Source: Umbelopsis ramanniana AG
Taxonomy: Eukaryota > Mucoromycota > Umbelopsidomycetes > Umbelopsidales > Umbelopsidaceae
Reading direction: 5' to 3'
Length of the DNA stretch: 64,000 bases
NCBI RefSeq assembly: GCF_025399195.1
Contig: NW_026252089.1
Span: 62,001 to 126,000, forward strand
The notes beneath the pieces are model-generated. The model saw only the letters and a program-made list of their open reading frames with translations, had not been told where the DNA came from and made no database searches. This document shows, one piece after another, positions 23,501-34,629 of the stretch. The translations under genes and the position numbers were made by a program. How positions within the stretch are numbered: the stretch's first letter is position 1; every line of letters starts with the position of its first letter.

Positions 23501-25749
23501 CGAGATATATGCCTATTAACCTACAAAGAGTTTCCTGTGATACCTGCGTTTCATCTGTATCTACAGAACAAGACTACTGAAACTATAGTACGCACTGTTT
23601 CAATCGGTCAAGGCTATACCTTCGATCTTGAGGAAGCGGACATGCTACGAAAATACACGATACAAATATTCTCAGCAATATCCAACAAAAGCTATGAATG
23701 TGACCTGGAGGATATGCCTTACTTTTTAGTGCCTTTGAAATTTGATATCCATGACGAAATTGACAGAGATTCATTTGACTGGACCGAGATTGGTCGTGTC
23801 GTCGAAAACCTGACTCCCAAATTGGATATTGAAAATCTCGACCAATATACCGATCGCGTTGTCGTAGATCATTCCGACAGTTTGAGGCGATATATCTTTC
23901 ATCAAGCCCGCCGGGATATGACGCCAGCATCAGAGATTCCGTCAGGATACCATGGACGTGAAGACGGCTACAAGAATTTCGCGGACTACTACGAACAAGT
24001 TCTTTCGCGTACTCCTGGAAACATGGATCAGCCTATGATGGAGGTCCGAAGATTCACCAAAGTCCTCAATTATCTATCACCTATAGCCAATGTTGAGGCA
24101 AAAGCACCGAAACGTTCTGCTCAGTATCTTATACCCGAATTCTGTGAATTATACCCCATCAGCACAAGCATGTACAGAACAGCCATGTTGATGCCTTCTA
24201 TCATGATGCATATAGATGCTGTACTCCTAGTGAAGGAAGTCAACGAGAAGTTGGAAACGAACATTGATGATACACTGCTGCTGGAAGCATTCACCACGCC
24301 TTCTGCTAATATGGATACAAATTACGAACGATTGGAAACGCTTGGTGATTCGTTCCTAAAATTCGTGGCAACCATTCGACTTTATATTATGTTCCCACAC
24401 AGCCACGAAGGCCAGCTTCATTGCCAACGTATTCGTATCATCTGCAATAAAGCCCTTTACCGAGGGGCTCGTCGTCTACAGCTCTACAAGCATATCAGCA
24501 GTCAACCTTTGAATCGAAGACGATGGCGACCTCCTCACTTTAAGCTGAGTACTGATAATGAAGAAGATCTACGGATGAAGCTACGACGTCACTCATTATC
24601 AGACAAAACGTTGGCTGATATTGTCGAAGCTACCATGGGTGCTGCTTATTTGGCTGGTGGCGTGGAGCTGGGATTGAAGGCTGCCATTGCCTTGCAAATC
24701 CCGTTCGACCATATAACAGAGTGGAAGCATTTCAACGAAACATATACTGAGTCTCGCGCTCAACTCAAAGCCCGCGTCAAGGAGACATCAAAAAGACATC
24801 TCAAGCTGGACCATCTTGAAGAAATAACAGGATATCGATTCCGGAACCCACTCCTGGTCGTAGAAGCATTAACCCATGCCAGTGCGCCTAATTCCACCGT
24901 CCCGTGTTACCAGCGCTTGGAATTTCTGGGAGACGGTATTCTGGATTTCTTAGTTGTAAACTACCTCTTTCGCAAGTATCCAGATTATGAGCCAGGGAGG
25001 ATGACAGACATTAAGGATGGATGTGTCAACAATCGTGTGCTTGGAACCATGTGTCTAGAAATAGGCTTGAACAAGCATATCATTCATTTCTCCAGCAAAC
25101 TTATGGGAGCTATTACTCAATTCGCGCGGGAAGTTGAGCTGATCAAGGATAGCGGCGAAGATGTAGGAGAATACTGGTCAGACCTTGATGTACCCAAGGT
25201 TTTATCGGATGTAGTAGAGAGTGTTCTAGGCGCCATTTTTGTGGACTCGGGCTTTGATTTTGATACTGTGCAGAAATCGTTCAACTTCTTTATGCTTCCG
25301 TTTTTCGACAAATACGTTCAGCCCGACATTCTCAAAGTACATCCTTTGAAGACACTAACTACAGGACTACAAAAAATCCACTGTGATGGTCTGCTTCTAC
25401 GGTAAGAACAACCGCTATTTTCTCTTGCATTTTTTGAAGCAGAATTTTTTTTTTTTTCATCACATCTAAATTGCTATAAATGGCGACTTATGCCGCTCTT
25501 GTCTTGAACAGAAACCATAGCACGAAAGGAGAGGACAGTAACAGCCAAAAATGCATCATATTTTTACATAACAAACCTATCGCCTCAGCATCCAGCCATA
25601 ATATTCGAGAAGCTCGAAAGCAAGCAGCGGTCAATGCAATCGCCTTTCTGGAATCCAACCTCCACGTTATTTCAGAACTTTGTGACTGTGGTATCAGTGA
25701 GCTGCAAAGCGATAAGGAAGCGGATACTGATGCAGAGGAAGAATTGTAA
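20590..25749 (+). CDS. Dicer-like ribonuclease III
   Basis: Cuts double-stranded RNA into small RNAs for RNA silencing. Exons 20590-21027, 21087-21314, 21379-21545, 21623-22348, 22429-25401 and 25512-25749 join to 1589 residues. Domains in order: DExD helicase with motif I TGSGKT (118-123) and DECH (229-232); helicase C with [10 protein letters not shown] (532 on); an acidic stretch; Dicer dimerisation domain (about 620-700); platform/PAZ region (about 840-1100, weakly conserved); RNase IIIa with [13 protein letters not shown] (1153 on) and its partner [10 protein letters not shown]; RNase IIIb with [13 protein letters not shown] (1348 on) and [12 protein letters not shown]-terminal double-stranded RNA-binding fold in the last exon. 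The metal-binding Glu/Asp pairs of both RNase III domains are present, so the enzyme looks active. The start ATG is the first in the open frame. Which Mucorales paralogue (dcl1 or dcl2) it matches was not determined. Confidence 0.95.
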
Positions 25750-25900
25750 TGTAGCTTAACTCAATGATTCATCTGTTAAGAGCACCCTAAGGAAGTGTAT
25801 TCCAGTGGCTTGCGTATTCTTGAATTAAAGTATTCTTCTCATCGTTCATTACCCCAGCCTGACAAATTTTCTCACGATGATTTCATGTCCGACGTGTTGG

Positions 25901-25907
25901 TATAAAA
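25901..25907 (+). promoter_or_regulatory. TATA box of the glutamate dehydrogenase gene
   Basis: TATAAAA about 50 bp before the GDH start codon. The short gap implies a very short 5' leader. Confidence 0.55.
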
Positions 25908-25954
25908 TTAGCCAGCCAGGAGAATAACCTCATCCTGTCACCTTTCTTTCCTCA

Positions 25955-27865
25955 ATGAATTTGCTTCTTAAGCGTCTCCCTTCCACGTAAGTCGTGTTTC
26001 CATGCATACCAGGTCGTTGATGCAAGACGACTGACCGCGTATTCAACGTAGCGCTCGCTTAGCTCCGTCTTACCGAGCCTTGGCCATCCCTACCTACTCA
26101 CGTTTTTTGAGTACTCGTGAGTAGAAAACTTATTCTGTCATCATCGTATAGTCGCGTACTGATCCCTATTCTTATTAGATGCCACTCAGTCTGCCTGTGA
26201 CCCTGATGAGCCTCACTTCCTGCAGTCTGTAGAAATGTATTACGATGACGCTGCGCGACTTAGCAACGTCAACCCTGGTACACTTGGCCATATCAAGGCT
26301 GTTGACAGCTTATTGAGAGTTACTTTCCCTATTGAGACGTCTGACGGCAAGACTGATATCATTGAAGGTATAAGGTTTTTATTTTGGGTGTCCAGCCTTT
26401 CCCCCTTTGTACTCCTGACTGACTTTTTGGTCATTCTGCTTTCCAGGTTACCGTGCTCAACATTCACGTCATCGCCTTCCCGTCAAGGGTGGTATCCGGT
26501 TTAGTGACGAAGTCGACCTCCAAGAAGTTGAAGGTAAAACTTGAAACTCGCTTGCTTATGTTGCTCTATATCGGTTCTCACTCATAGGTCGATTTTATAG
26601 CTTTGGCAGCCCTCATGACCTTCAAGTGTGCTGTTGTGGATGTTCCTTTCGGAGGCGCAAAGGGTGGTATCAAGATTGACCCTAAGAAGTATACAACTGA
26701 ACAGCTTGAACGTATTACCCGTCGTTATACCATGGAGCTCTGCCAAAAGAAATTTATTGGACCAGGGTATGTTATTATTATAAATTTGCCCCCTTCGAAT
26801 GGCGCGCGCGCGCCGTATTTTTGGGTGATATCATCTTCTAACTCCAGCCCCCCCTCAAAAAATTTCAGCGTTGATGTTCCTGCTCCTGATGTCGGTACTG
26901 GCCCTCGTGAAATGAGTTGGATTATGGATACCTATAGACAATTCAACGCAAGTGACGTGAATGCTGCCGGTTGCGTTACTGGAAAGCCTATTGCACAAGG
27001 AGGCGTCCGAGGAAGAAACGAGGCTACTGGTCTTGGCGTTTTCTATGGTATCCGAGAATTCTTGAAGTACCCTGAAATCCAGAAGAAGACTGGCCTCAAA
27101 GGAACCGTAGACGGAGTGAGTGTTGTCGTTCAAGGCTTCGGTAATGTCGGTTACTTCGCTGCCAAGTTCTTTGAAAACAATGGTGCTAAGGTCATTGGTG
27201 TTGGCGAACGTGACTGCTCTATTTATGACCCCAAGGGTTTGGACGTTGAGGCGCTCTTCCAATTCCGCAAGGATAATGGCACATTCCGCGGCTACTCTGC
27301 CTCAGCCACTATTATCGATGAGCCTGCAAAGATCCTCGAGGTTGAATGCGATATCCTCATTCCTGCTGCTTTGGAACGTCAAATCGGTCTTCGCAACGTC
27401 GACAAGATCAAGGCTAAGTTGATTGGTGAGGCTGCCAATGGTCCCATTACACCTGGCGCTCACAGAAAGTTGGAAGCACGCGGTATCCCTGTCATTCCTG
27501 ATCTTTTGTTGAACGCTGGTGGTGTCACCGTCTCTTACTTTGAATGGTTGAAGAATTTGTCTCACGTTCGTTTTGGTCGTATGAACAAGAAATGGGACGA
27601 ATTGAGCAAGACCAAGCTCGTCTCTCTCGTTGAGGAGAGCGCTGGCCGCAGTCTCACTGAAGCTGAGCGCAAGCAAATTGTTCACGGTGCTGAAGAGGCC
27701 GATCTTATCTACTCTGGTCTTGAAGATACTATGCACGAAGCTTGCAAAGAGACCCGAACCACTGCCAACCTCAAGAACATTGATTACCGAACTGCTGCCT
27801 TCGTTAACGCCATCCAAAAGATTGCAACTGTCTATGAAGGCACTGGCATGATCTTCATGACATAA
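25955..27865 (+). CDS. Mitochondrial glutamate dehydrogenase, small animal-type hexameric form
   Basis: Interconverts glutamate and 2-oxoglutarate plus ammonium using NAD(P). Exons 25955-25986, 26052-26116, 26179-26367, 26447-26533, 26601-26766 and 26869-27865 give 511 residues. The N-terminus ([20 protein letters not shown]) is Arg/Leu/Ser-rich without acids, like a mitochondrial presequence. The catalytic domain shows [20 protein letters not shown] with the active-site Lys, and [18 protein letters not shown]. The Rossmann domain carries [12 protein letters not shown], and [17 protein letters not shown] follows. The match is much closer to animal GLUD than to the roughly 450-residue fungal NADP enzyme or the roughly 1000-residue fungal NAD enzyme. 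The antenna region, between FGRMNKKW and LIYSGL, is shorter than in mammals. Coenzyme preference cannot be read directly. Confidence 0.93.
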
Positions 27866-28484
27866 TATGACCTGTACAATTATGATTCTTTCTCTTCTTT
27901 TACAATGAAAATATAAACAAACAATCACGCCATAACTTTTTCACTTTTTAAATGCAAACTGGTTCATCCTAATTGACGTGTAAAAGTCACCGATGTGAAT
28001 GTATTTTTGTTAACTGTTGCTGTTCATTTGTGGTTCAAAAATCGGCCGAGACAAAAGCTATCGGATATTTCAGTCACAAAATGATAGGATTCCTCACCTT
28101 ATGGACTTTGTCAATGAGATACTGATTGAACAAATAGTATTATTGTTTGGGAGAAATAAACAGACTTAGGCAAGGTTAAATTCGTTCAACACGATTGAGG
28201 GTATTGTTGTGAATGATGGGGTCCATGCCGGAGTTGGATGGAAAGTGGAACCGAAAGTGAAATTCATCAGTGTTCCCAGGCCGATTTGTTTTTCTTCGTA
28301 TCCTAAACCATTCATTGTAAGTGTCCATCATTGTAATCTCGATTGAGAGTAGCAGGATAACCGTCACGTCCCAACGAATTCTTGGGAACGCTGATTGACG
28401 TGTCACTTGCATAACACACGGAACCAAATTCTGAGCTGAGATTACCGTCATCTCATCTGATTCCTTTTTGCGTAGATTTCCATT
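27866..28484. other. Intergenic region upstream of SEC16
   Basis: Holds the GDH 3' UTR and the SEC16 promoter. An open frame on the minus strand (28176-28598) overlaps the SEC16 start and has no recognisable content. Confidence 0.4.
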
Positions 28485-31400
28485 ATGGCGTCCCAGCAAG
28501 ACGGTCCTCCCGTGGACGAAGGGCCTATACCTTTTTTTTCTGGCCCTGATGATAAAGATCCGTTCGGATCGCTGCAACCGGCAGCTGCTCCTCCGCAACC
28601 CAAGCAGACTTTACCGCCAAAGCAAGAATCCGCACCTAATGCAGGAATTGCCACGGTGGGCGACGCAAGCGCATTGTTTGGAAATACTCCAGCGCAAGAC
28701 CAGTCCATCTTTTCTCCATCTAAAGAGACTTATCAACCATCTCCGGCTATTGAAGCCTCGCCTTTTGGAGGACAAACCTATTCCGGCAGTAATAATGATT
28801 CTTTCTTTGATCAGACCAACCCATCCTCCTTCTTTGATGCACCTGCTCAGTCTGCTGATGTAACCTCTCAGCAACACTACGGTCACAACGGAATGCAACC
28901 CGGCGATCAGCAAGTTCCCAACTATGGTACTCCGCTCCAACAACAAGGCTACAGCCAACACGATGCTTACCAGCAAGTACCTTCTGCTGACCAGTCTTAC
29001 GATCAGCAGCAATATGCATATGGTAATCAATATGATCAAGGCTCCGCCCATTCACATCAGCAGCCGGCTGGCTACTCCTACGAACAGGGAAATATGTATA
29101 CGCCGCATAATCAGCAGCCTAACGATGCGTATGATGGGTACACCACCCATTCTGCTTACGATCCTGCAGCATACCAGCAATCGCAACAACAGGCTTCATA
29201 TGAGGTAAGTACTTATTTCAATTCATAAGCAGTACGGAGGCTCCTATCATACTAAGTAATATCAGTCTTACGGACAGCATAACCAAGAACAACCACCGGC
29301 TAGCCATGATCCATATGCTCCACAGGACCATTCAACCCCTGAGCAACAGCAGCAGACGTACGATCCATCTACATATGTTGATCAACAGCAATCACATCCT
29401 CCGCAGCAGAAAGAGCAGCCGCCCGTAAATCAGGATGCATATGTTTCGCAAAGCTATACGGCGCCTGAGCAGCAACCATACGATCCGTCCGCTTATTTCA
29501 ATCCGCAGCAGACGGAGCAACAAGCGCCTATTCATGACCAACAACAGCAGCAGTACGATCCAGCGGCTTATTCCGAGCATCACCAGCAACAATATGACCC
29601 AGAAGGTTACTCTGAGCATCAACAGTCGTATGACCCTAGTCAGCAGCAACAGTTTGATCCCAATGTTCATTATTATTATGACGAAGCGGGTCAATTGCAT
29701 TACTACGATCCCAATACCAACCAGGAATATGACTTTAGTCAATATGACTACTCCCAACAATACTCCTACGACCCAAATCATGTTGGAACCGAAGCTGAAT
29801 CATTGGATAAAGCGCATGAGCAGGACCAAGGCCAGCAGGAAACGATGGATTCGTTTGAGCCGCCGGTTCAAGATTTCCAAGCTGGACAACAACAATTTGA
29901 GCAGCTTGGAGACGCTGCACCCCACACTGAATCGACCGATGATCCTGTGTCCCATGAAGAGCCTGTTAGCCAATCCGTGCCTACTCAACTTTCTCAACAC
30001 GATAATGGCCATTCCTACTTTGACGAAGGAGAATCTTATAATCCTGACATTGGGGATAATTTTGTCACTGAAACCACGCCAGATACTGGTGATTTGGATG
30101 ACTTGGTTCTAGGTGGTGAGCAAAATGCACAGGCTCCATCACTGGCTACTCCTGCTGCTCCGCCATCGGCACTTGCACCTCCGCCCAAGGCTGCTCCGTC
30201 TGTGGATGAAATTTTGCAGCCATCAGCGGAAACAACTGCAGCTCCTGCTCAGTTGTCGGTGACAGAGGACAAAATTGTGCCAGAAGTTGCAGCAGACGAC
30301 AGCGGAGAAGTTGCAGAATCTTCTTTCAATGAATATTCGACGAACTATTATCCTCAAGATGTCTCACCATCCCAGGGGCCTATTGAGGAGCCATCGTCTT
30401 TGATGTCTTCTCTCAACCTTCCTCCTCAATCTTACCCACCTACTGAGCAGCCTGCAGACCATGAGGTCGAAACACAAGAATCTTCCCTTCGAAGAGACTC
30501 TACAAGATCGTCTCATCATGGAAATGCGGCTATGGACATGCATACATCACATCCTCCAGTCTCACAATATACACCGTCTGAGCCACCTCGTAGTGTACAG
30601 TCTTCACTGTCACCGCCACCCTCTTTGAGTGCCTTCTCGGTCAGCGCACTTTCAGTCAATTCACCTGGATTGTTTCCCTGCCCGGACCCTGAATGCCAAG
30701 GAGAAAACCCGTCGAAGGCTAAGTTCTGTTGTGAGTGTGGTCGACAACTTGCTGCTTTATCGCGTTCACCTACTCCGGCTGTTTCTGGTCAGCAACCAAA
30801 CAGAACCTATTCCAATGATAGCTCAGCTTACTTTCCGCAAGGCGATGCACAGACACTTCCACAGACTTATGTTCCAACTTTACCTAATCAGCATGTCCCT
30901 CGGTCAGGTTCACCACTTACTACAGTGTCAACACCCCATGACCCATATACCTCTCAAGGCTACTATGGAGCAGAGAATTACGATCCATACCAACAGCAAT
31001 ACGGTAGTAATGATCAACAGTACGCTGGACAATATGATGAGCAATACAATCATCAGTATGATGAGCAGTACAACCAGCAATACGGTGACCAACAATACGG
31101 TGATCAACAGTATGGTGAATATGGCATGGTTGACCAGCCCGCTGAGACAGAGCCAGCGATCAACGACCCTCTCAATCGTGGCCAAGGTTGCCCTATCGCT
31201 GTATTTGGATTTGGCGGTAAATTGTGCTTGATGTTCCCTCATACAGTACAGCGCTACAGCGGTGGCTATGGTGCCGATAACAACTTCGCTCCAACACAAA
31301 ATGTGGTTCCCGGTGATGTAAAGATTCGAAACATCAAAGATGTATTGACTACAACCGACAGCAATACCGTTGCCGATCTCGCAAATTTCGTTGGGCCGCT

Positions 31401-34392
31401 TGTCATGGATAGCAAAGTTGGAAGTAAAGCAAAGAAAAAGGACGCTATCAAGTATACTAGTGAGCGGATTGAATCTTTGAAGGCTCAAATACAGAATCTG
31501 CAAGGAGATAAGGAAAAGATGCTTCTGGAGTCTAGAATCCTTCTCTGGCGGGTCGTTATGGCTGCTCTAGAAATAGACGGGCCTCTAGTAGACAAGTAAG
31601 TATTCTAGTCATCTTTAAAAAAAAAGCTTTGTTGATATGTCTTCTGTATATCTAATCCTCCCAATTTCTTAGTGTTAAATTTGATGAAAGTATCCGCAAT
31701 ATTTTGTTTGCAACTGACGTGTCTGTCAAGGATGACAATCTATCCTCGTTCACTGTACCAGCGGATGGCCAACAGACTACTGGGCAAATACAAGATAGCT
31801 ACAATATTGATTTGCTAGAGACTCTCCAAGGTCACTTAATGCGTGGAGACAGAGAAGCCGCCGTCAGATATGCTGTCCAGGAAGATCTTTGGGCACACGC
31901 ATTGATCATTTCAAGTTGCGTAAACAAAGACCTTTGGAAAGAAGTAATCAATGGATTTGTGGAACGTGAACTATCATCGCAGCGATCAGATGTTTCGCAG
32001 CAACCAAAAATTGTCCAAGGTGATCGCCAAGGTCTTCGTGTTTTGTATGCGTTGTTTGCGGGTCAAGGAGCCAAAGCGAGTAAGTATTCATAATTGAATT
32101 GTCAAGAGAGCAAGATACCGTCGTGTACTAAAGATTTATTTTTCAGTTTCTGAGCTTGTTGTGTCCGGATTGCATGGATTTAATAGACCTTCGAGTGCTG
32201 CAGCTCCGTTTTACCCTAATCATTCGCCAACTCTTGACATTGAAAAATTGTCTCACTGGCAAGACACTCTGGCGCTGATTCTTGCCAATCGAACCCCTCG
32301 TGACATCGAGGCCATGACTGCCCTAGGCGATATTTTAAGAGACTCTGGTCTAGATGATGCCGCCCAGATATGGTATGTATGCTCTGCAAAAAATTAAATT
32401 GTGCGTCCATGCTCAATGTGTTAATCAATCTACTGTCTAAAGCTATCTGGCTTCTCCTCAAACTTCTATCCACGCGGGAATAGATACTCCCAACGTACGT
32501 CTCACCCTCATTGGATCATCGAGCATGCAAACCATGTGGCATGATATAGAGGCTATTCATTTGACAGAATTATGGGAGTTCGCTGCTGCTGCGAAACAAC
32601 CTAGCGGCTCACAAGGCTTACCATTTTTGCAAGGCTATAAGCTCGTCTTAGCATGGATTCTTGCTGATCACGGTTATATTGTTGAAGCGCAGAGGTATTG
32701 CGAAGCAATGGCAGGGATACTCAAAGCCCATACCAAGGGTAGCCCTTATCTGCACAAGCATCTACTCGAAAAACTCAAAGAATTGAACGAACTTTGTGAG
32801 ATGTCAGGTCACGGAGCTGGGTAAGTGTCAATCCATCATTTCGTTTATGAAGTGACCTGCCGTCAAATATCCTAATCGTACGATTTTTTATGTTCTATAG
32901 TGCTGATAGTGCTACCTCTTGGTTGAAGCAAAAGATACCAAAGCCTACCTTGGATTCTATCTGGGGTTCATTGGAAGGCAAATTCAACAAGTTTGTTAGC
33001 GGTGAAGATCTTCCAGCCATCGAACCAGAATCTAGGAAATCTACAGAAATCGTAGGGTCCAGTATGCCTGAAACTAGCTTACCTGCGCGAAGTGCATCTG
33101 CAGTTGATATGCGTTACAATAATGGTGCGTCAGCAGATTGGTCTCGACGAGCTACCACACCTCAATCTGGAAAGTATGGTACGGGTATGCGACCTATATC
33201 CCCTGGTAATCAATTTGGCATGGGTGGTCTCCAAGGTTTCAGCCCTCTTAAAACTGAAGAAGTTGTGGAGGAAGAGAATACCTCTTCGTTGCAAGTTGAC
33301 AGTTATGGAGGCACACCAAATAATGAGAGCGCATATTCATACGGCCAACAGCCTCCCAAAGGTGTATTTAGCCCATTCGGTCAGATACAAGCTGACACCG
33401 TTGATGAAACCCAAACCGAAAGCTATCAGTCATATCAGCCTTATGGTGAAGATACAGCTGGTGGTGGTTGGTGGTCTGGTGGCGCTAACGATATGGCTGC
33501 CGACACTGGAGCAGCCAATATTGACTCTAATCAGTATAACACTCCTGTGAATAGCTATGAGCCTCAACAGTCATATGAGCCAGCAGCCAATATGACCAGC
33601 AATTACGATGATGATGACCTTGGTCTTGGAAATAGCTCTTCCAGGAAGGATCGTGCTCAGCCTCAAGAGTCTGTGCCATCAAAGCCTACAACTCCAGCTC
33701 CTGAGAGATCAGAAAACGAGGCAAATGAGAAGAAGGAAGCGGATGACAAGCAAGGTAATGATAAAAATCCTGTGTAAAGCTGATCCGAGGTGTAAACCAA
33801 TCTGCTAACGCGTATTAAATTATCCCTAGAACCTAAAGGAGGCTGGGGCCTATTTTCCATATTTTCTCGCTCCAATACATCAACTCCTACAGATAAAAAA
33901 TCTGTAAGAGCTAATCTTGGAGAAGAGAATTCGTTCTATTATGATAAGGAACTGAAGCGCTGGGTGAACAAAAAGGTGAGGAGCGTCAATAGTAGCGATG
34001 TAATCACTATTGTATTAGCATATAATTCTAACCCATCGTCTTATTAGGCTGGTCCTGATTCAGCTCCATCAACACCTGCTCCCCCGCCACCCAGATCAGG
34101 TAGCTCATTGTCTAATCCTCCCAAACCAGCTTCACCAGCTCAATCCTCAGCACCGCCAATGTCTATGAAACACTCTGTATCGTCCGGAGGACCGCCACCA
34201 CCGCCGCCAAGTGGAAATTTGCAACGTGCCACATCTGTCCCTGCACCTGGTCCACCACCGGGCGTTCCATCACCAGCATTCTCTACACCACCACCACCAA
34301 GTGGAACGGGAGCGGCAGCCAAAAGACCTGGTGCCGGACGAAAGCCAATGCGGTCCAGATATATCGACGTATTTAATCAACCTCAGCAGTGA
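28485..34392 (+). CDS. SEC16: Sec16, COPII coat scaffold of ER exit sites
   Basis: Organises COPII vesicle budding at ER exit sites. Exons 28485-29204, 29266-31595, 31673-32079, 32147-32372, 32443-32820, 32901-33754, 33830-33975 and 34048-34392 join to 1801 residues. The N-terminal 500 residues are Gln/Tyr/Pro-rich with repeated YDP-type units (QQQYDPAAYS, YDPSAYF). A Cys motif resembling a zinc ribbon lies at 712-735. The central conserved domain starts near 881 with PIAVFGFGGKLCLMFPH and runs into the helical ACE1-like region (LLETLQGHLMRGDREAAVRYA), which binds Sec13/Sec31-type partners. The C-terminus has WGLFSIFSR and KELKRWVNKK, a proline-rich stretch and the conserved end RSRYIDVFN. 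The order disordered-CCD-C-terminal motif is diagnostic. All eight phases agree. Confidence 0.95.
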
Positions 34393-34629
34393 GGAACTCA
34401 AAATGAGAAAGCGCACTTTTTGTCCATAGGATTATGTGATTTAGGAAAAAAAAGAAGTAGCATAGTCTTTCTGAACTAGAATCAAACATGTTCGTATTTT
34501 CGTGATAGCAGAATACAGTAACATTTGCAATCAACCTGTGGTTTGACGCTGACTTTGAAATGTCAACACGCATTAGCAAAGACGCACTTTCTCACTTGTG
34601 AATCACACTCATCTCGGACTCGCGTCATC

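Noticed and set aside
28611-29781. Long minus-strand open frames across the Sec16 repeats (Leu/Ile/Val-rich)
   Set aside because: They arise from antisense reading of CAG/CAA/TAT repeats and would be artificial membrane-like proteins.
30928-31503. 191-codon minus-strand frame over Sec16
   Set aside because: Shadow of the Sec16 coding strand; hydrophobic composition comes from complementing Gln/Tyr codons.
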